The notes: a model not told the origin generated them from the sequence alone. A DNA stretch of 64,000 nucleotides from Actinoallomurus bryophytorum (GCF_006716425.1 NZ_VFOZ01000002.1:1054001-1118000); one strand, 5' to 3'; positions 48,116 through 61,366 are shown, counted from the stretch's first letter. Translations and numbers: made by a program.

Positions 48116-48688
48116 GGAGTCGGCGCGGACCGCCTGGATCTGCAGGCCGATCTCGATCTCGTCGCCGAGCATGAGCCGGTCACCCTGCAGCGGAATGTTG
48201 AACTCGATGCCGTAGTCCGAGCGCAGGATCCGGGTGGAGGCGGTGAAGCCGGCGCGGACCCCGCCCCACTGGTCGACACCGGCGCCGTGGAACTCCGTCA
48301 GCAGGCTGACCGGCCGGGTCATGCCGCGGATCGTCAGGTCACCGTCGACGGTGTAGCGAGGGTGGCGGGCACGCCTGCCGGTACGCGCGTGGGAGACGGA
48401 CGTCGCGGTGAACGTGATGTGCGGGTGGGCGGCGGCGTCGAGGATCTGGGGCGAGCGGATGAGCTCGTCGCGCTCGGCGTTCCTGGTGTCGATCGAGGCG
48501 ATGGTGATCTCGGCGTGGGCGGAGGAGGCGAAGGGGTCCTCGGCGATGTCGATGCGCCCGCCGAACGCGGTGAAGACACCTCGTACGGTCGTCATCATGT
48601 GACGCACGCTGAAGGTGATCTCCGAGTGCCCTGGGTCGATGCGCCACGTGCCGGCGGCGAGACCCGGTGCGGTGATGGTCTCCGTCAT
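48113..48688 (-). CDS. YceI family protein
   Basis: This 191-residue lipocalin-like protein shows the YceI signature: TWRIDPGHSEITFSVRHMM at the start, IDTRNAERDELIRSPQILD in the middle and GDRLMLGDEIEIGLQIQA at the end. Family members bind isoprenoid-like lipids such as polyprenyl chains. No signal peptide is seen, so it is probably cytosolic, as for many actinomycete members. The ATG sits close behind AAAAGGA, which overlaps a triplicated motif. Confidence 0.93.
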   Translation of the reverse strand: MTETITAPGLAAGTWRIDPGHSEITFSVRHMMTTVRGVFTAFGGRIDIAEDPFASSAHAEITIASIDTRNAERDELIRSPQILDAAAHPHITFTATSVSHARTGRRARHPRYTVDGDLTIRGMTRPVSLLTEFHGAGVDQWGGVRAGFTASTRILRSDYGIEFNIPLQGDRLMLGDEIEIGLQIQAVRADS

Positions 48689-48693
48689 GTCCT

Positions 48694-48729
48694 TTTCCCC
48701 GAACTTCCCCGAACTTCGACTTCCCCGAA
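48694..48729 (-). promoter_or_regulatory. Triplicated TTCGGGGAAG motif before the YceI gene
   Basis: On the YceI strand TTCGGGGAAG occurs twice and TTCGGGGAAA once, at spacings of 16 and 10 bp, the last merging with the ribosome-binding site. The arrangement could be an operator or a translational control site. Confidence 0.4.
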
Positions 48730-48878
48730 GCCGTGCTGTCGAGCGCACCAATGTAGTTGAAACGGCACCCAGAACGCACATCAACCGTCGATTCGCGTCA
48801 CATAGGACACTGGTGGTACACGGTCGGTCTGTACGGGCTTCGACCCTAACGACCCTTTTGACGGCCCCCGGACACGCC

Positions 48879-48915
48879 GAACGCCCTGCCGCATCGAGGA
48901 TGCGGCAGGGCGTTC
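48879..48915 (-). terminator. Terminator of the glt operon
   Basis: GAACGCCCTGCCGCAT and its exact inverse form a 16-bp stem with loop CGAGG, 20 bp beyond the gltD stop. Confidence 0.85.
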
Positions 48916-48936
48916 GTGACCCTCAGTGGCCGGCCG

Positions 48937-50400
48937 TCAGACGAGCGGCCTCGCGGTGGGCGGGATGGCGGTCGGCAGGGCCGTACGGCCCATCAGCCAT
49001 TCGTCCACGCCGGCCGCCGCGGACCGCCCCTCCGCGATCGCCCACACGATGAGCGACTGCCCGCGGCCCATGTCGCCGGCGGCGAAGACGCCCTCGACCG
49101 AGGTGGCGTACGCGCCGTCGCGTACGACGTTGCCGCGCTGGTCCAGCTCGACGCCGAGCTGGTCGAGCAGGCCCTCACGCTCCGGGCCGAGGAAGCCCAT
49201 GGCGAGGGTGACGAGCTCCGCCGGTACCTCACGCTCGGTGCCGGGGATCGGCTTGAAACCGTTCCCCGGTCCCTCGACGTCGACGAGCCGCAGGGCCTTC
49301 AGCCGCCCGTTCTCGTCGCCGACGAACTCCTGCGTGGAGACGGCATAGGCGCGCTCCCCGCCCATGTCGCGCAGTTCCTCGTGGGCGGTCTCCATCTTGA
49401 ACAGCATCGGGTAGGTCGGCCACGGCTGAGCGTCGGGCCGGGCCTCCGGCGGCCGCGGCATGATCTCCAGCTGGGTGACCGAGCGCGCGCCCTGGCGTAC
49501 GGCCGTGCCGACGCAGTCGGCGCCGGTGTCACCGCCGCCGATCACGATGACGTGCTTGCCCTCGGCCGAGATCGGCGAGGCGGTCAGGTCGCCCTCCTGC
49601 ACCCGGTTGGACAGCGGCAGGTACTCCATCGCCTGGTGGACGCCGTCCAGTTCACGGCCGGGTACGGGCAGGTCGCGCCAGACGGTGGCGCCACCGGCCA
49701 GCACGACCGCGTCGTAGGCCTGGCGGAGTTCCTCGCCGGTCACGTCGGCCCCGACGTTGACCGAGGCGCGAAAATCGGTGCCCTCGGCCCGCATCTGGCC
49801 GATCCGGCGGTCCAGATGCTCCTTCTGCATCTTGAACTCCGGGATGCCGTAGCGCAGCAGCCCGCCGATCCGGTCGGCGCGCTCGAACACGACGACGTCG
49901 TGGCCGGCGCGGGTGAGCTGCTGGGCGGCGGCGAGCCCGGCCGGGCCGGAGCCGACCACCGCGACCCGCTTCCCGGTCTTGACCGAGGGCGGACGCGGGG
50001 TGACCCAGCCTTCGGCGAAGGCCCGGTCGATGATCTCCACCTCGACGCGCTTGATCGCGACGGGTTCGGCGTTGATGCCCAGGACGCAGGCGGACTCGCA
50101 CGGCGCGGGGCACAGCCTCCCGGTGAACTCCGGGAAGTTGTTGGTCGCGTGCAGGCGCTCGATCGCCTCGCGCCAGGCGTCACGGTGGACCAGGTCGTTC
50201 CACTCGGGGATGAGGTTCCCCAGCGGGCAGCCGTTGTGGCAGAACGGGATGCCGCAGTCCATGCATCGTGCCGCCTGCTTGTTCAGCGAGTCCGCGGGGA
50301 AGTCCTCGTACACCTCGCGCCAGTCACGGATCCGAACGTCGACCGGGCGGCGCTTCGGGAGCTCGCGCGGATGGGTCATGAAGCCCTTAGGGTCGGCCAT
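48937..50400 (-). CDS. gltD: Glutamate synthase small subunit
   Basis: This 487-residue NADPH-dependent subunit feeds electrons to GltB. Two cysteine clusters for [4Fe-4S] centres are visible (CMDCGIPFCHNGCPLGN and CPAPCESACVLG), then the FAD fold VAVVGSGPAGLAAAQQL and the NADPH fold VIVIGGGDTGADC, and the closing FAAGDMGRGQSLIVWAI. GGGGGAG precedes the ATG. It follows gltB by 10 bp and ends at a strong terminator. Confidence 0.98.
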   Translation of the reverse strand: MADPKGFMTHPRELPKRRPVDVRIRDWREVYEDFPADSLNKQAARCMDCGIPFCHNGCPLGNLIPEWNDLVHRDAWREAIERLHATNNFPEFTGRLCPAPCESACVLGINAEPVAIKRVEVEIIDRAFAEGWVTPRPPSVKTGKRVAVVGSGPAGLAAAQQLTRAGHDVVVFERADRIGGLLRYGIPEFKMQKEHLDRRIGQMRAEGTDFRASVNVGADVTGEELRQAYDAVVLAGGATVWRDLPVPGRELDGVHQAMEYLPLSNRVQEGDLTASPISAEGKHVIVIGGGDTGADCVGTAVRQGARSVTQLEIMPRPPEARPDAQPWPTYPMLFKMETAHEELRDMGGERAYAVSTQEFVGDENGRLKALRLVDVEGPGNGFKPIPGTEREVPAELVTLAMGFLGPEREGLLDQLGVELDQRGNVVRDGAYATSVEGVFAAGDMGRGQSLIVWAIAEGRSAAAGVDEWLMGRTALPTAIPPTARPLV

Positions 50401-50410
50401 GTCTCCCCCT

Positions 50411-54982
<4,572 letters not shown>

Positions 54983-55151
54983 CAACCCTCCCGTCGTCTC
55001 GTTCTGCTCCTTCATCAGTGCAGTCCGGGACGACGTTGGCCCTGCTGCGGTGACTAGAGGTTACAGCACTGTCTGTTTCATCCCCGACGCGACATGATCG
55101 CGAAACTTACCGAGCTGTACCCATCTAGTCTCAATAAGTAGTCTGGCCCGT

Positions 55152-56141
55152 TTAATTCCGATGAAACAGGAACTGCTTGGCTGCCTGCTGGACGGACGAA
55201 CTCGGGCTGATCGTGTCGATCCCGTAGTTGCTGCCCGGGGCGCCGTCGACGCGCCCGGCCCAGCCGACCACGACGAAGTGCCCGTACGCGCCGCTCTGGG
55301 CACCGGTCTGGGCGGTCTTGCCGAACTTGTCCACGGGAGAGGCCCCGGTCAGCGGCACGAAGAAGCCCTTGCCCGACTTGGGGTCGAGGTCGTCGAGGAA
55401 GGCGTTGGCCGAGGTGACGTCCTTGAGGTTGAAGATCGCGATATGCCCGACCCACTTCTGGTCGGCGGAGACGTACGCGGCGCGGACCACCTGGGTGCAC
55501 CCGTAGCCCTGCAGCGCCGTCTGGAGCGCGGGGCCGGACACGGTGCTGCCGCAGACGGTGTCGAGCCGGCCGGTGCCCTGCAGGTTGAACACCGTGTTGT
55601 CCGAGGTGTCCTTGTAGGCCTTGGCCTCCGAGTCGGCGAACACCTCCTCCAGGGTCAGCGGTTTGCTGTCCTGGGCGGCGGTGTTCAGGCTGTCCCACAG
55701 CGACCAGGACTTCATCGAGTTGTAGCTCGCCGGCTTGTTCGGCATGGCGGCGGCGGCCGGCGGGTTCGCGGCCGGTGACGAGCCGGCCGCCGAGGGCGAC
55801 GCGGTGGGGCTGGCGTCGTCATCGCTACCGCTGGCGGCCAGGAAGTACGCACCGCCCAGGGCGCCGGCGACGACGACGAAGGCGATGGCGACCACGATCG
55901 CGATGAGGCCGCCGCTGCTCTTCTTGGGCGGCGGCATCGGGGGCGGGCCCATCGGCGGGCCCATGGGCGGCCCCGGGGGCAGCATCTCCGGGCCCTGCCA
56001 GCCTTGTACGGGGGGCGGAGGGTACCCGCCGGGCTGCTGGGGCATGCCGTACCCGCCCTGCGGTGGCGGCGCTCCCCAACCGCCGGGCTGGCCTCCGGGC
56101 GGTGGCTGGCCGGGCCCCATGGGTGGGTAGGGGTAGCTCAT
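55152..56141 (-). CDS. Single-pass membrane protein, paralog A (Pro/Gly-rich cytosolic tail)
   Basis: This 329-residue protein has a cytosolic tail rich in Pro, Gly, Tyr and Met (1-74), one membrane segment (78-103), a Ser/Pro/Ala linker and an extracytoplasmic domain. The domain matches the two genes upstream: KPLTLEEVFAD, Cys197, GCTQVVRAAY (Cys215), IFNL, DPKSGKGF, and GHFVVVGWAGRVDG. The two Cys are 18 residues apart in all three proteins, suggesting a conserved disulfide. AAGGAGAT fixes the ATG. It lies 136 bp upstream of gltB. No named family is recognised and function is unknown. Confidence 0.85.
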   Translation of the reverse strand: MSYPYPPMGPGQPPPGGQPGGWGAPPPQGGYGMPQQPGGYPPPPVQGWQGPEMLPPGPPMGPPMGPPPMPPPKKSSGGLIAIVVAIAFVVVAGALGGAYFLAASGSDDDASPTASPSAAGSSPAANPPAAAAMPNKPASYNSMKSWSLWDSLNTAAQDSKPLTLEEVFADSEAKAYKDTSDNTVFNLQGTGRLDTVCGSTVSGPALQTALQGYGCTQVVRAAYVSADQKWVGHIAIFNLKDVTSANAFLDDLDPKSGKGFFVPLTGASPVDKFGKTAQTGAQSGAYGHFVVVGWAGRVDGAPGSNYGIDTISPSSSVQQAAKQFLFHRN

Positions 56142-56310
56142 CTCGATCTCCTTGGGGGGCACCGCACAATCGGTGAATGAGTAGAGCTTAGAACGTGATT
56201 CGCGACCTTTGCCTGGTTCCTGGCGTTAGATCCTTGAGGTGCTGCGCTATTGATATTGACCACTGACGCTTGCGCGGGCTGACAGGCGCCGCTGACTGCC
56301 TGCGCTGCGA

Positions 56311-58257
56311 CTACCCGGTCGCGCGCAGGAGGACCGCGTTCGGGCGCCCGGCAGTCACCAGCAGGGACAGCAGGGCGGCGTCGCTCTCGTCCCCGGAGCC
56401 GTCGGCGCGCTGCACCCATGTGATCACCGCGTAGTGGCCCATCGCGACGCCGCGTGCGGTGCTGAACGCCTGCCCGAACGGCGGCGAACGGGGCGGGGCG
56501 AGCGGGAAGCCGTTCCCCGACCTCGGGTCGGCGCTCGCGACGACACGGTCCGCGGCCTGCGCATTCGCCAGATTGAAGATCGTCACAAGGGCGCCGAAGT
56601 GCTTGTCTGAGTAGGTGGCGCGCGCGGTCTGGGTACAGCCGCCCTGCTGGAGCAGGCCGGCGAGCCGGGTCCCCCAGATGGCCACCGTGCAGTGGGAGTC
56701 CAGCCGGGAGGCGGTCAGCTTCAATGTCGCCTTGGCGTCGGTGTCGCTGATCTTCTTGGTGGCGAACGCCTCGGCCGCGGTGAGCGGCTTGGGATCCTTG
56801 GACCGCTCGGCGATCGCGGCGAACGCCGCCGTCGAGGCCGCCTGGGAGTACGCGGAGGCGCCCGGCCCTTCCGCCTGGACGTCATTCACGTCCGGGGCGG
56901 CCGCGCCATGACCACCACCGCCGCCCCTGCCCAGGACCAGCACGGCGGCGGCCACGACCACGGCGAGGACGACGATCACACCGGCGGCGGCGAAGAAGGC
57001 GACCGGGGGTACCGGGCCCTTGCGCGGTGGACGCCGCGGGGTAGTCCGCTCGCCGGACTCGGCGGGTCCCCGCCGCCCCCGTCGCGGCCGCCGTGCGGAG
57101 CGCCGCCCACCAGGCTCACCACCGGCATCCTCCGGCGGGTACTGCCCCTCAGACTCGCCGTAGCCACCCGGGCCAAGGTCCTGGGGATACTGCCCCTCAG
57201 GCTCACCGAATTCGCCCTGGCCTCGGCCTCGGCCTCTCCCGCCGCGACCGGCGGGCGCACTCTGGCCTCGGCGCGGAAGCCGCGAGGAGCGCCGCCCACC
57301 AGAACCCTCCGGTGGGTACTGCCCCTCGGGGGCGCCGTAGGCGCCCTGGCCGACGTCCGCGGGATACTCCGCACCGGGCTCGCCGTAGGCACCCTGACCA
57401 GAGGCCGGTGAATACCGTCCCCCGGGCTCACCATGGGCACCCTGGTCCAGGTTCCCCGGATACTCCGCATCGGGCTCCGCGGCGCCCCGCCGCCCTCGAC
57501 GCGGACGTCGCGAAGAACGCCGCCCACCACCAACACCGTCCGGCGGGTACTGCCCCTCAGGCTCGCCGTAGCCACCCGGGCCAAGGTCCTGGGGATACTG
57601 CCCCTCAGGCGCGCCGAACTCGCCCTGGCCTCGGCCTTGGCCTCTCCCGTCGCGACCGGCCGGCCCACTCTGGCCTCGGCGCGGAAGCCGCGAGGAGCGC
57701 CGCCCACCAGAACCCTCCGGTGGGTACTGCCCCTCGGGCGTGCCGTAGGCGCCCTGGCCGATGTCCGGCGGGTACTGCGCGCCAGGCTCGCCGTAGCCAC
57801 TCTCACCGAAGCCCGGAGAGTACTGACCCCCGGGCTCACCGTAGGCACCCTGGCCAGGGTCCGGCGGATACTCCGCACCGGGCTCCGCGGCTCCCTGCCG
57901 CCCTCGGCTCGGACGCCGCGAAGGGCGCCGACCACCAGGCTCACCGCTTACGCCCTGGGGCGGATACCGGCCCTCGGGGGTGCCGTAGGCGCCCTGGCCA
58001 AGGTCCGGCGGGTACTGCGCGCCAGGCTCGCCGTAGGCGCCCTGACCGACGCCTGGAGGGTATTGACCTCCAGGCTCGCCGTAGGTGCCCTGGCCAAGGT
58101 CGGGGGGATACTGCCCCTCCGGCTCACCGAAACCGTTCTGGCCTCGGGGCCGCCCGCCGGGGCCGTTCTGGCCTCGGCGGGGACGTCGCGCGGAGCGTTG
58201 CCCCTCGGGCTCGCCGCGTCCGCCTTGGCCCTGGCGGCGTCCGGGCCGACCGGCCAT
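56311..58257 (-). CDS. Single-pass membrane protein, paralog B (417-residue repetitive cytosolic tail)
   Basis: This 648-residue protein has a very long amino-terminal cytosolic tail (1-417), one membrane segment (418-443) and the same extracytoplasmic domain as its neighbours (KPLTAAEAFA, Cys523, GCTQTARATY with Cys541, IFNLANA, DPRSGNGF, GHYAVITWVQRADG). The tail is made of 16-residue units of the type GQYPPDLGQGAYGEPG separated by Arg/Gly blocks such as RRPRRGRRG, organised as a 136-residue super-repeat present twice plus a partial copy. It starts 4 bp after paralog C. The tail should be disordered. Function is unknown. Confidence 0.85.
   Translation of the reverse strand: MAGRPGRRQGQGGRGEPEGQRSARRPRRGQNGPGGRPRGQNGFGEPEGQYPPDLGQGTYGEPGGQYPPGVGQGAYGEPGAQYPPDLGQGAYGTPEGRYPPQGVSGEPGGRRPSRRPSRGRQGAAEPGAEYPPDPGQGAYGEPGGQYSPGFGESGYGEPGAQYPPDIGQGAYGTPEGQYPPEGSGGRRSSRLPRRGQSGPAGRDGRGQGRGQGEFGAPEGQYPQDLGPGGYGEPEGQYPPDGVGGGRRSSRRPRRGRRGAAEPDAEYPGNLDQGAHGEPGGRYSPASGQGAYGEPGAEYPADVGQGAYGAPEGQYPPEGSGGRRSSRLPRRGQSAPAGRGGRGRGRGQGEFGEPEGQYPQDLGPGGYGESEGQYPPEDAGGEPGGRRSARRPRRGRRGPAESGERTTPRRPPRKGPVPPVAFFAAAGVIVVLAVVVAAAVLVLGRGGGGGHGAAAPDVNDVQAEGPGASAYSQAASTAAFAAIAERSKDPKPLTAAEAFATKKISDTDAKATLKLTASRLDSHCTVAIWGTRLAGLLQQGGCTQTARATYSDKHFGALVTIFNLANAQAADRVVASADPRSGNGFPLAPPRSPPFGQAFSTARGVAMGHYAVITWVQRADGSGDESDAALLSLLVTAGRPNAVLLRATG
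57061..57876 (-). repeat. Two 408-bp coding super-repeats in paralog B
   Basis: Residues 128-263 and 264-399 are two copies of one 136-residue block with the same order of YPP units and Arg/Gly linkers. A third, partial and more diverged relative covers residues 48-127. Antisense frames are open across the array only because of its composition. Confidence 0.85.
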
Positions 58258-58261
58258 CGCG

Positions 58262-59044
58262 CTATCCGCCGACTAGGACGAGGCGCTCCCAGACGAAGTC
58301 GTCGGCACGCTCGATGGCGATGCTCGCGTCCAGCAGCTCGTTCATGGTCTGCGGCTGCGCGCCTCCGGCGCGCTCGACCCAGCTGATGACCACGTAGTGG
58401 CCGAACGACTGGGAGTAGGCGGCGCTGAACCCGCTGCCGAAGTTCTCCGTGCCGGCGGCCGTCAGCGGTGAGACGAATCCGGCGCTGCTGGCCGGGTCCA
58501 GGTCACGGACGACCTGCTCGGCCCCCTGCAGTCGCTCGAGGTTCATCGCGATGAACTGGCCGAGGTACTTTTTGTCCTGGGTCACGTACGCGCCGCGCGC
58601 CACCTGGGTGCAGCCGTACTTGCGCAGGTCGTTCTGGAGCTCCTGGCCCCAGGTGACCGAGGCGCAGTCCGTCAGGTCCGAGCCCACGAGCGTGAAGTTG
58701 TACGCGCCGTGCTTGACGGACTTGGCGTCGTCGCCGAAGACCTCGCTCTTGTTGAGCGGGCGCTTGTCCTTGCTGCGCTCGTTGAGCTTGTTCACCAGCG
58801 AATTGGCGGGCGTGTTGACGTACACCTTCGGCGACACCCGCGCGGCGGCCGCCGCTTCGCTCTTCTTGCCGTCGCCACCGCCCAGGGCCACCAGGGCCAC
58901 CGCGACGACCACGACGATGACGGCCAGCGCCGCACCACCGATGATCAGAAGATTTCGGTTGGAGCGGCGCGGCCGGCGGCGCCTGCGGGAACTCTGTCGT
59001 CCCTCGCCGCCGTCGTAACCACTGTCATAACCCGTCTCGCTCAC
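58262..59044 (-). CDS. Single-pass membrane protein, paralog C (short Arg-rich cytosolic tail)
   Basis: This 260-residue protein has a 30-residue tail that is Gly/Tyr-rich then Arg-rich (RRRRRPRR), one membrane segment (31-54) and the shared extracytoplasmic domain: RPLNKSEVFGD, Cys127, GCTQVARGAY with Cys145, MNLERLQGAE, DPASSAGF and GHYVVISWVERAGG. The GTG start matches the short tail; a longer open frame upstream adds residues without a ribosome site. It is the first of the three tandem paralogs in the direction of transcription and follows the VIT gene by 93 bp. Confidence 0.85.
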   Translation of the reverse strand: MSETGYDSGYDGGEGRQSSRRRRRPRRSNRNLLIIGGAALAVIVVVVAVALVALGGGDGKKSEAAAAARVSPKVYVNTPANSLVNKLNERSKDKRPLNKSEVFGDDAKSVKHGAYNFTLVGSDLTDCASVTWGQELQNDLRKYGCTQVARGAYVTQDKKYLGQFIAMNLERLQGAEQVVRDLDPASSAGFVSPLTAAGTENFGSGFSAAYSQSFGHYVVISWVERAGGAQPQTMNELLDASIAIERADDFVWERLVLVGG

Positions 59045-59137
59045 GAGCGGTGAGCTTAGCGAACGTCGGGCCGTGGCAGGTCCATATCGCCATCCCGCCA
59101 TGAGCCGCCCCGACCCGTACGGCGAGGTTCGCGCACG

Positions 59138-59866
59138 TCAGACGCTGTTGGTGCCGATCAGGGATCCGACCACGAAAGTGATGGCGGCGGCGGCACCACC
59201 GAGGGTCAGCTGCCGGAGACCGCCGTACCACCACGACCGTGCGGTGACACGGGACACCAGTGCCCCGGCGCCGAACAATCCGACCGCGGCGAGCATGGCG
59301 GCGGGCCAGAGGCTGGTCGCGCCCAGGAGGTAAGGGAGCACGGGCAGGCATGCGCCGACCGCGAACGACAGGAACGAGGATCCGGCGGCGAGCACCGGCG
59401 AGGGCAGGTCGCCGGGGTCGATGCCGAGCTCCTCGCGGGCGTGCACCCCGAGTGCCTCCTCGGGGTCTCGGGACAGTTGCCGTGCGACCTCGCGGGCCAG
59501 CTCGGGATCGAGGCCACGGGCCTCGTAGAGCTGCGCCAGCTCGAGCTCCTCGGCCTCGGGCCGGTGTTGCAGCTCCCGCCGCTCGACCTCGATCTCGGCC
59601 TGGGCCAGCTCGGCCTGCGAGGCGACGGAGATGTACTCCCCCGCCGCCATTGAGAACGCGCCGGCCGCCAGCCCCGCCAGCCCGGTGAGCACGATCACCT
59701 GATGGTGCGCGCGGCCGCCGGCCACCCCGGCGATCAGGGCGAAGTTGGAGACCAGCCCGTCCATGGCGCCGAACACGGCGGGGCGCAGCCACCCGCCGGT
59801 CACGTCGCGATGCTCGTGATGGATCTCGGCTCGCGCGCCGCTGGTGGCTGCGTCCTCGACGCTCAT
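59138..59866 (-). CDS. VIT1/CCC1 family transporter
   Basis: This 242-residue membrane protein belongs to the vacuolar iron transporter/CCC1 family, which moves Fe2+ or Mn2+. FGAMDGLVSNFALIAGVAGG and GAFSMAAGEYISV are family signatures. The cytosolic metal-binding region is Glu-rich (EIEVERRELQHRPEAEELEL) as in eukaryotic VIT1. GGGGAGG five bases upstream fixes the ATG. It follows lgt by 16 bp and probably shares its transcript. Confidence 0.93.
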   Translation of the reverse strand: MSVEDAATSGARAEIHHEHRDVTGGWLRPAVFGAMDGLVSNFALIAGVAGGRAHHQVIVLTGLAGLAAGAFSMAAGEYISVASQAELAQAEIEVERRELQHRPEAEELELAQLYEARGLDPELAREVARQLSRDPEEALGVHAREELGIDPGDLPSPVLAAGSSFLSFAVGACLPVLPYLLGATSLWPAAMLAAVGLFGAGALVSRVTARSWWYGGLRQLTLGGAAAAITFVVGSLIGTNSV

Positions 59867-59882
59867 GGAGCCTCCCCGCGGG

Positions 59883-61322
59883 TCAAGAGGTCCTCTCGCC
59901 CGGCTCGCCGCCGGTCGAGGCCTTCTCTCTGCCGCCGTCCTTGCCGTGATCGGTCCCACCGGGCTCGCCGGGCGCCTCGGGCTCGGCCGTGTCGCCGGGC
60001 TCTCCCGCGTCCGCGGTGCCCGCGCCGTTCGGCTCCACCTCGACGGCCTCGTCGTGGACCTCCCGTACGGGGACGTCGCCCGGCCCGCCGGCGTCCGCGC
60101 CGTTCGACTCCACCTCGACAGGCTCGTCGTGGACCTCCCGTACGGGGACCTCGCCGGAGTCCGCGCCGCTCGGCCCCGCCTCGGCAGGCTCGACCTCGGG
60201 TGCGGGGACCTCGCCCGGCCCGCCGGCATCGGCGCCGTTCGACTCCAGCTCGTCCCGTACGGGGATCTCACCGGCGTCCGCGTCGTTCGACCCCGCCTTG
60301 ACGGGCTCGGACGGCACTTCCGTCTCACCGGCGGTCTCGTCCTCGTCCGAGGGCTTGTCCTGCGGCGTCTCCGGCTCGTCACCGGGTGAGCCCGGGGTGC
60401 CGGCCCCCTCGGGCGCCTCTGCGGCCGCAGCGGAGCTCTCCTCCGCCGTGGCGGCGGAGGCTTCGGTCTCGGTCTCCTCGGCGGGCGTGCCGACCGCGCC
60501 CTCCGGGATCGTGGTGCGGTCCCGGTAGACGTAGAGGTAGGCGACCGCGCCGAGGAAGACGATCAGCGAGGTCCAGTCGTTGAGGCGCAGGCCGAGGATG
60601 TGGTGGGCCGAGTCGACGCGCAGCCACTCGATCCAGGCCCGTCCCACGGTGTAGGCGGCGACGTACAGCGCGAAGGTGCGGCCGTACGCCAGCCGGAAGC
60701 GCTTTTCCGCCCAGATGACCAGCAGGGCCACGCCGACGCACCACAGCGACTCGTACAGGAACGTCGGGTGGTAGGTGCCGATGTCGGGGGTGTTCGCCGG
60801 ACGGTGCGCCGGGTCGATCTTGACCGCCCACGGCAGCGTGCTGGGGCGGCCGTACAGCTCCTGGTTGAACCAGTTGCCCCAGCGGCCGAGCGCCTGCGCC
60901 AGGGCGATGCCCGGCGCGGCGGCGTCGGCGAAGACCCGCAGGGATATGCCACGGCGCCGGCAGGCGATGTAGGCACCGAGAGCGCCGGCCGCGATGGCGC
61001 CCCAGATGCCGAGGCCGCCGTTCCAGACCTCGAGGGCGCCGACCGGGTGCCAGTTTTTACCGAAGTAGAGCTGGTAGTCGGTGATGACGTGGTAGAGGCG
61101 CCCGCCGACCAGCCCGAACGGGACCGCCCACACCGCGACGTCCACGACCGTGCCCGCGGCGCCGCCTCTGGCGGTCCATCGCCGCTCGCCGAGCCAGACG
61201 GCGGCGATGACCCCGAGAATGATCATCAGGGCGTACCCGCGGAGGGGCAGGGGCCCGAGGTGGACGACCCCTTGCGAAGGGCTGGGTATGTAGGCGAGCG
61301 GCTGCTGCATGGGAAGTGACAT
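59883..61322 (-). CDS. lgt: Prolipoprotein diacylglyceryl transferase with long acidic tail
   Basis: Lgt transfers diacylglycerol from phosphatidylglycerol to the lipobox Cys of prelipoproteins in the membrane. Residues 1-~280 are the seven-segment enzyme with LPLRGYALMIILG, GGRLYHV and the signature GRWGNWFNQELYG holding the essential Arg. The E. coli His103 position reads Trp (GLGIWGAI), as is common in actinobacteria. A ~190-residue tail follows, rich in Glu, Asp, Gly, Ala and Pro, with repeats of VPVREVHDE and SNGADAGGPG type. The tail is far beyond the usual length. The start ATG has no strong ribosome site; an ATG four codons in is possible. Confidence 0.95.
   Translation of the reverse strand: MSLPMQQPLAYIPSPSQGVVHLGPLPLRGYALMIILGVIAAVWLGERRWTARGGAAGTVVDVAVWAVPFGLVGGRLYHVITDYQLYFGKNWHPVGALEVWNGGLGIWGAIAAGALGAYIACRRRGISLRVFADAAAPGIALAQALGRWGNWFNQELYGRPSTLPWAVKIDPAHRPANTPDIGTYHPTFLYESLWCVGVALLVIWAEKRFRLAYGRTFALYVAAYTVGRAWIEWLRVDSAHHILGLRLNDWTSLIVFLGAVAYLYVYRDRTTIPEGAVGTPAEETETEASAATAEESSAAAAEAPEGAGTPGSPGDEPETPQDKPSDEDETAGETEVPSEPVKAGSNDADAGEIPVRDELESNGADAGGPGEVPAPEVEPAEAGPSGADSGEVPVREVHDEPVEVESNGADAGGPGDVPVREVHDEAVEVEPNGAGTADAGEPGDTAEPEAPGEPGGTDHGKDGGREKASTGGEPGERTS
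60020..60290 (-). repeat. Repeats in the lgt acidic tail
   Basis: Two copies of a ~25-residue unit (VPVREVHDEPVEVE then SNGADAGGPG) and two partial relatives are encoded here. At DNA level the antisense reading CTCGTCGTGGACCTCCCGTA recurs exactly. Confidence 0.7.
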
Positions 61323-61366
61323 TACCGGCTATGAGAGACGGGTCGATGACGATCAGGTGGCGAAGT

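Noticed and set aside
55016-55151. GlnR box before gltB
   Set aside because: GAAAC and GTAAC boxes occur, but the spacing is ten bases rather than the expected six, so I do not call a site.
56976-58397. Long plus and minus frames across the paralog B repeats
   Set aside because: All frames stay open because the repeat units are GC-rich. Only the frame that continues into the membrane segment and Cys domain is credible.
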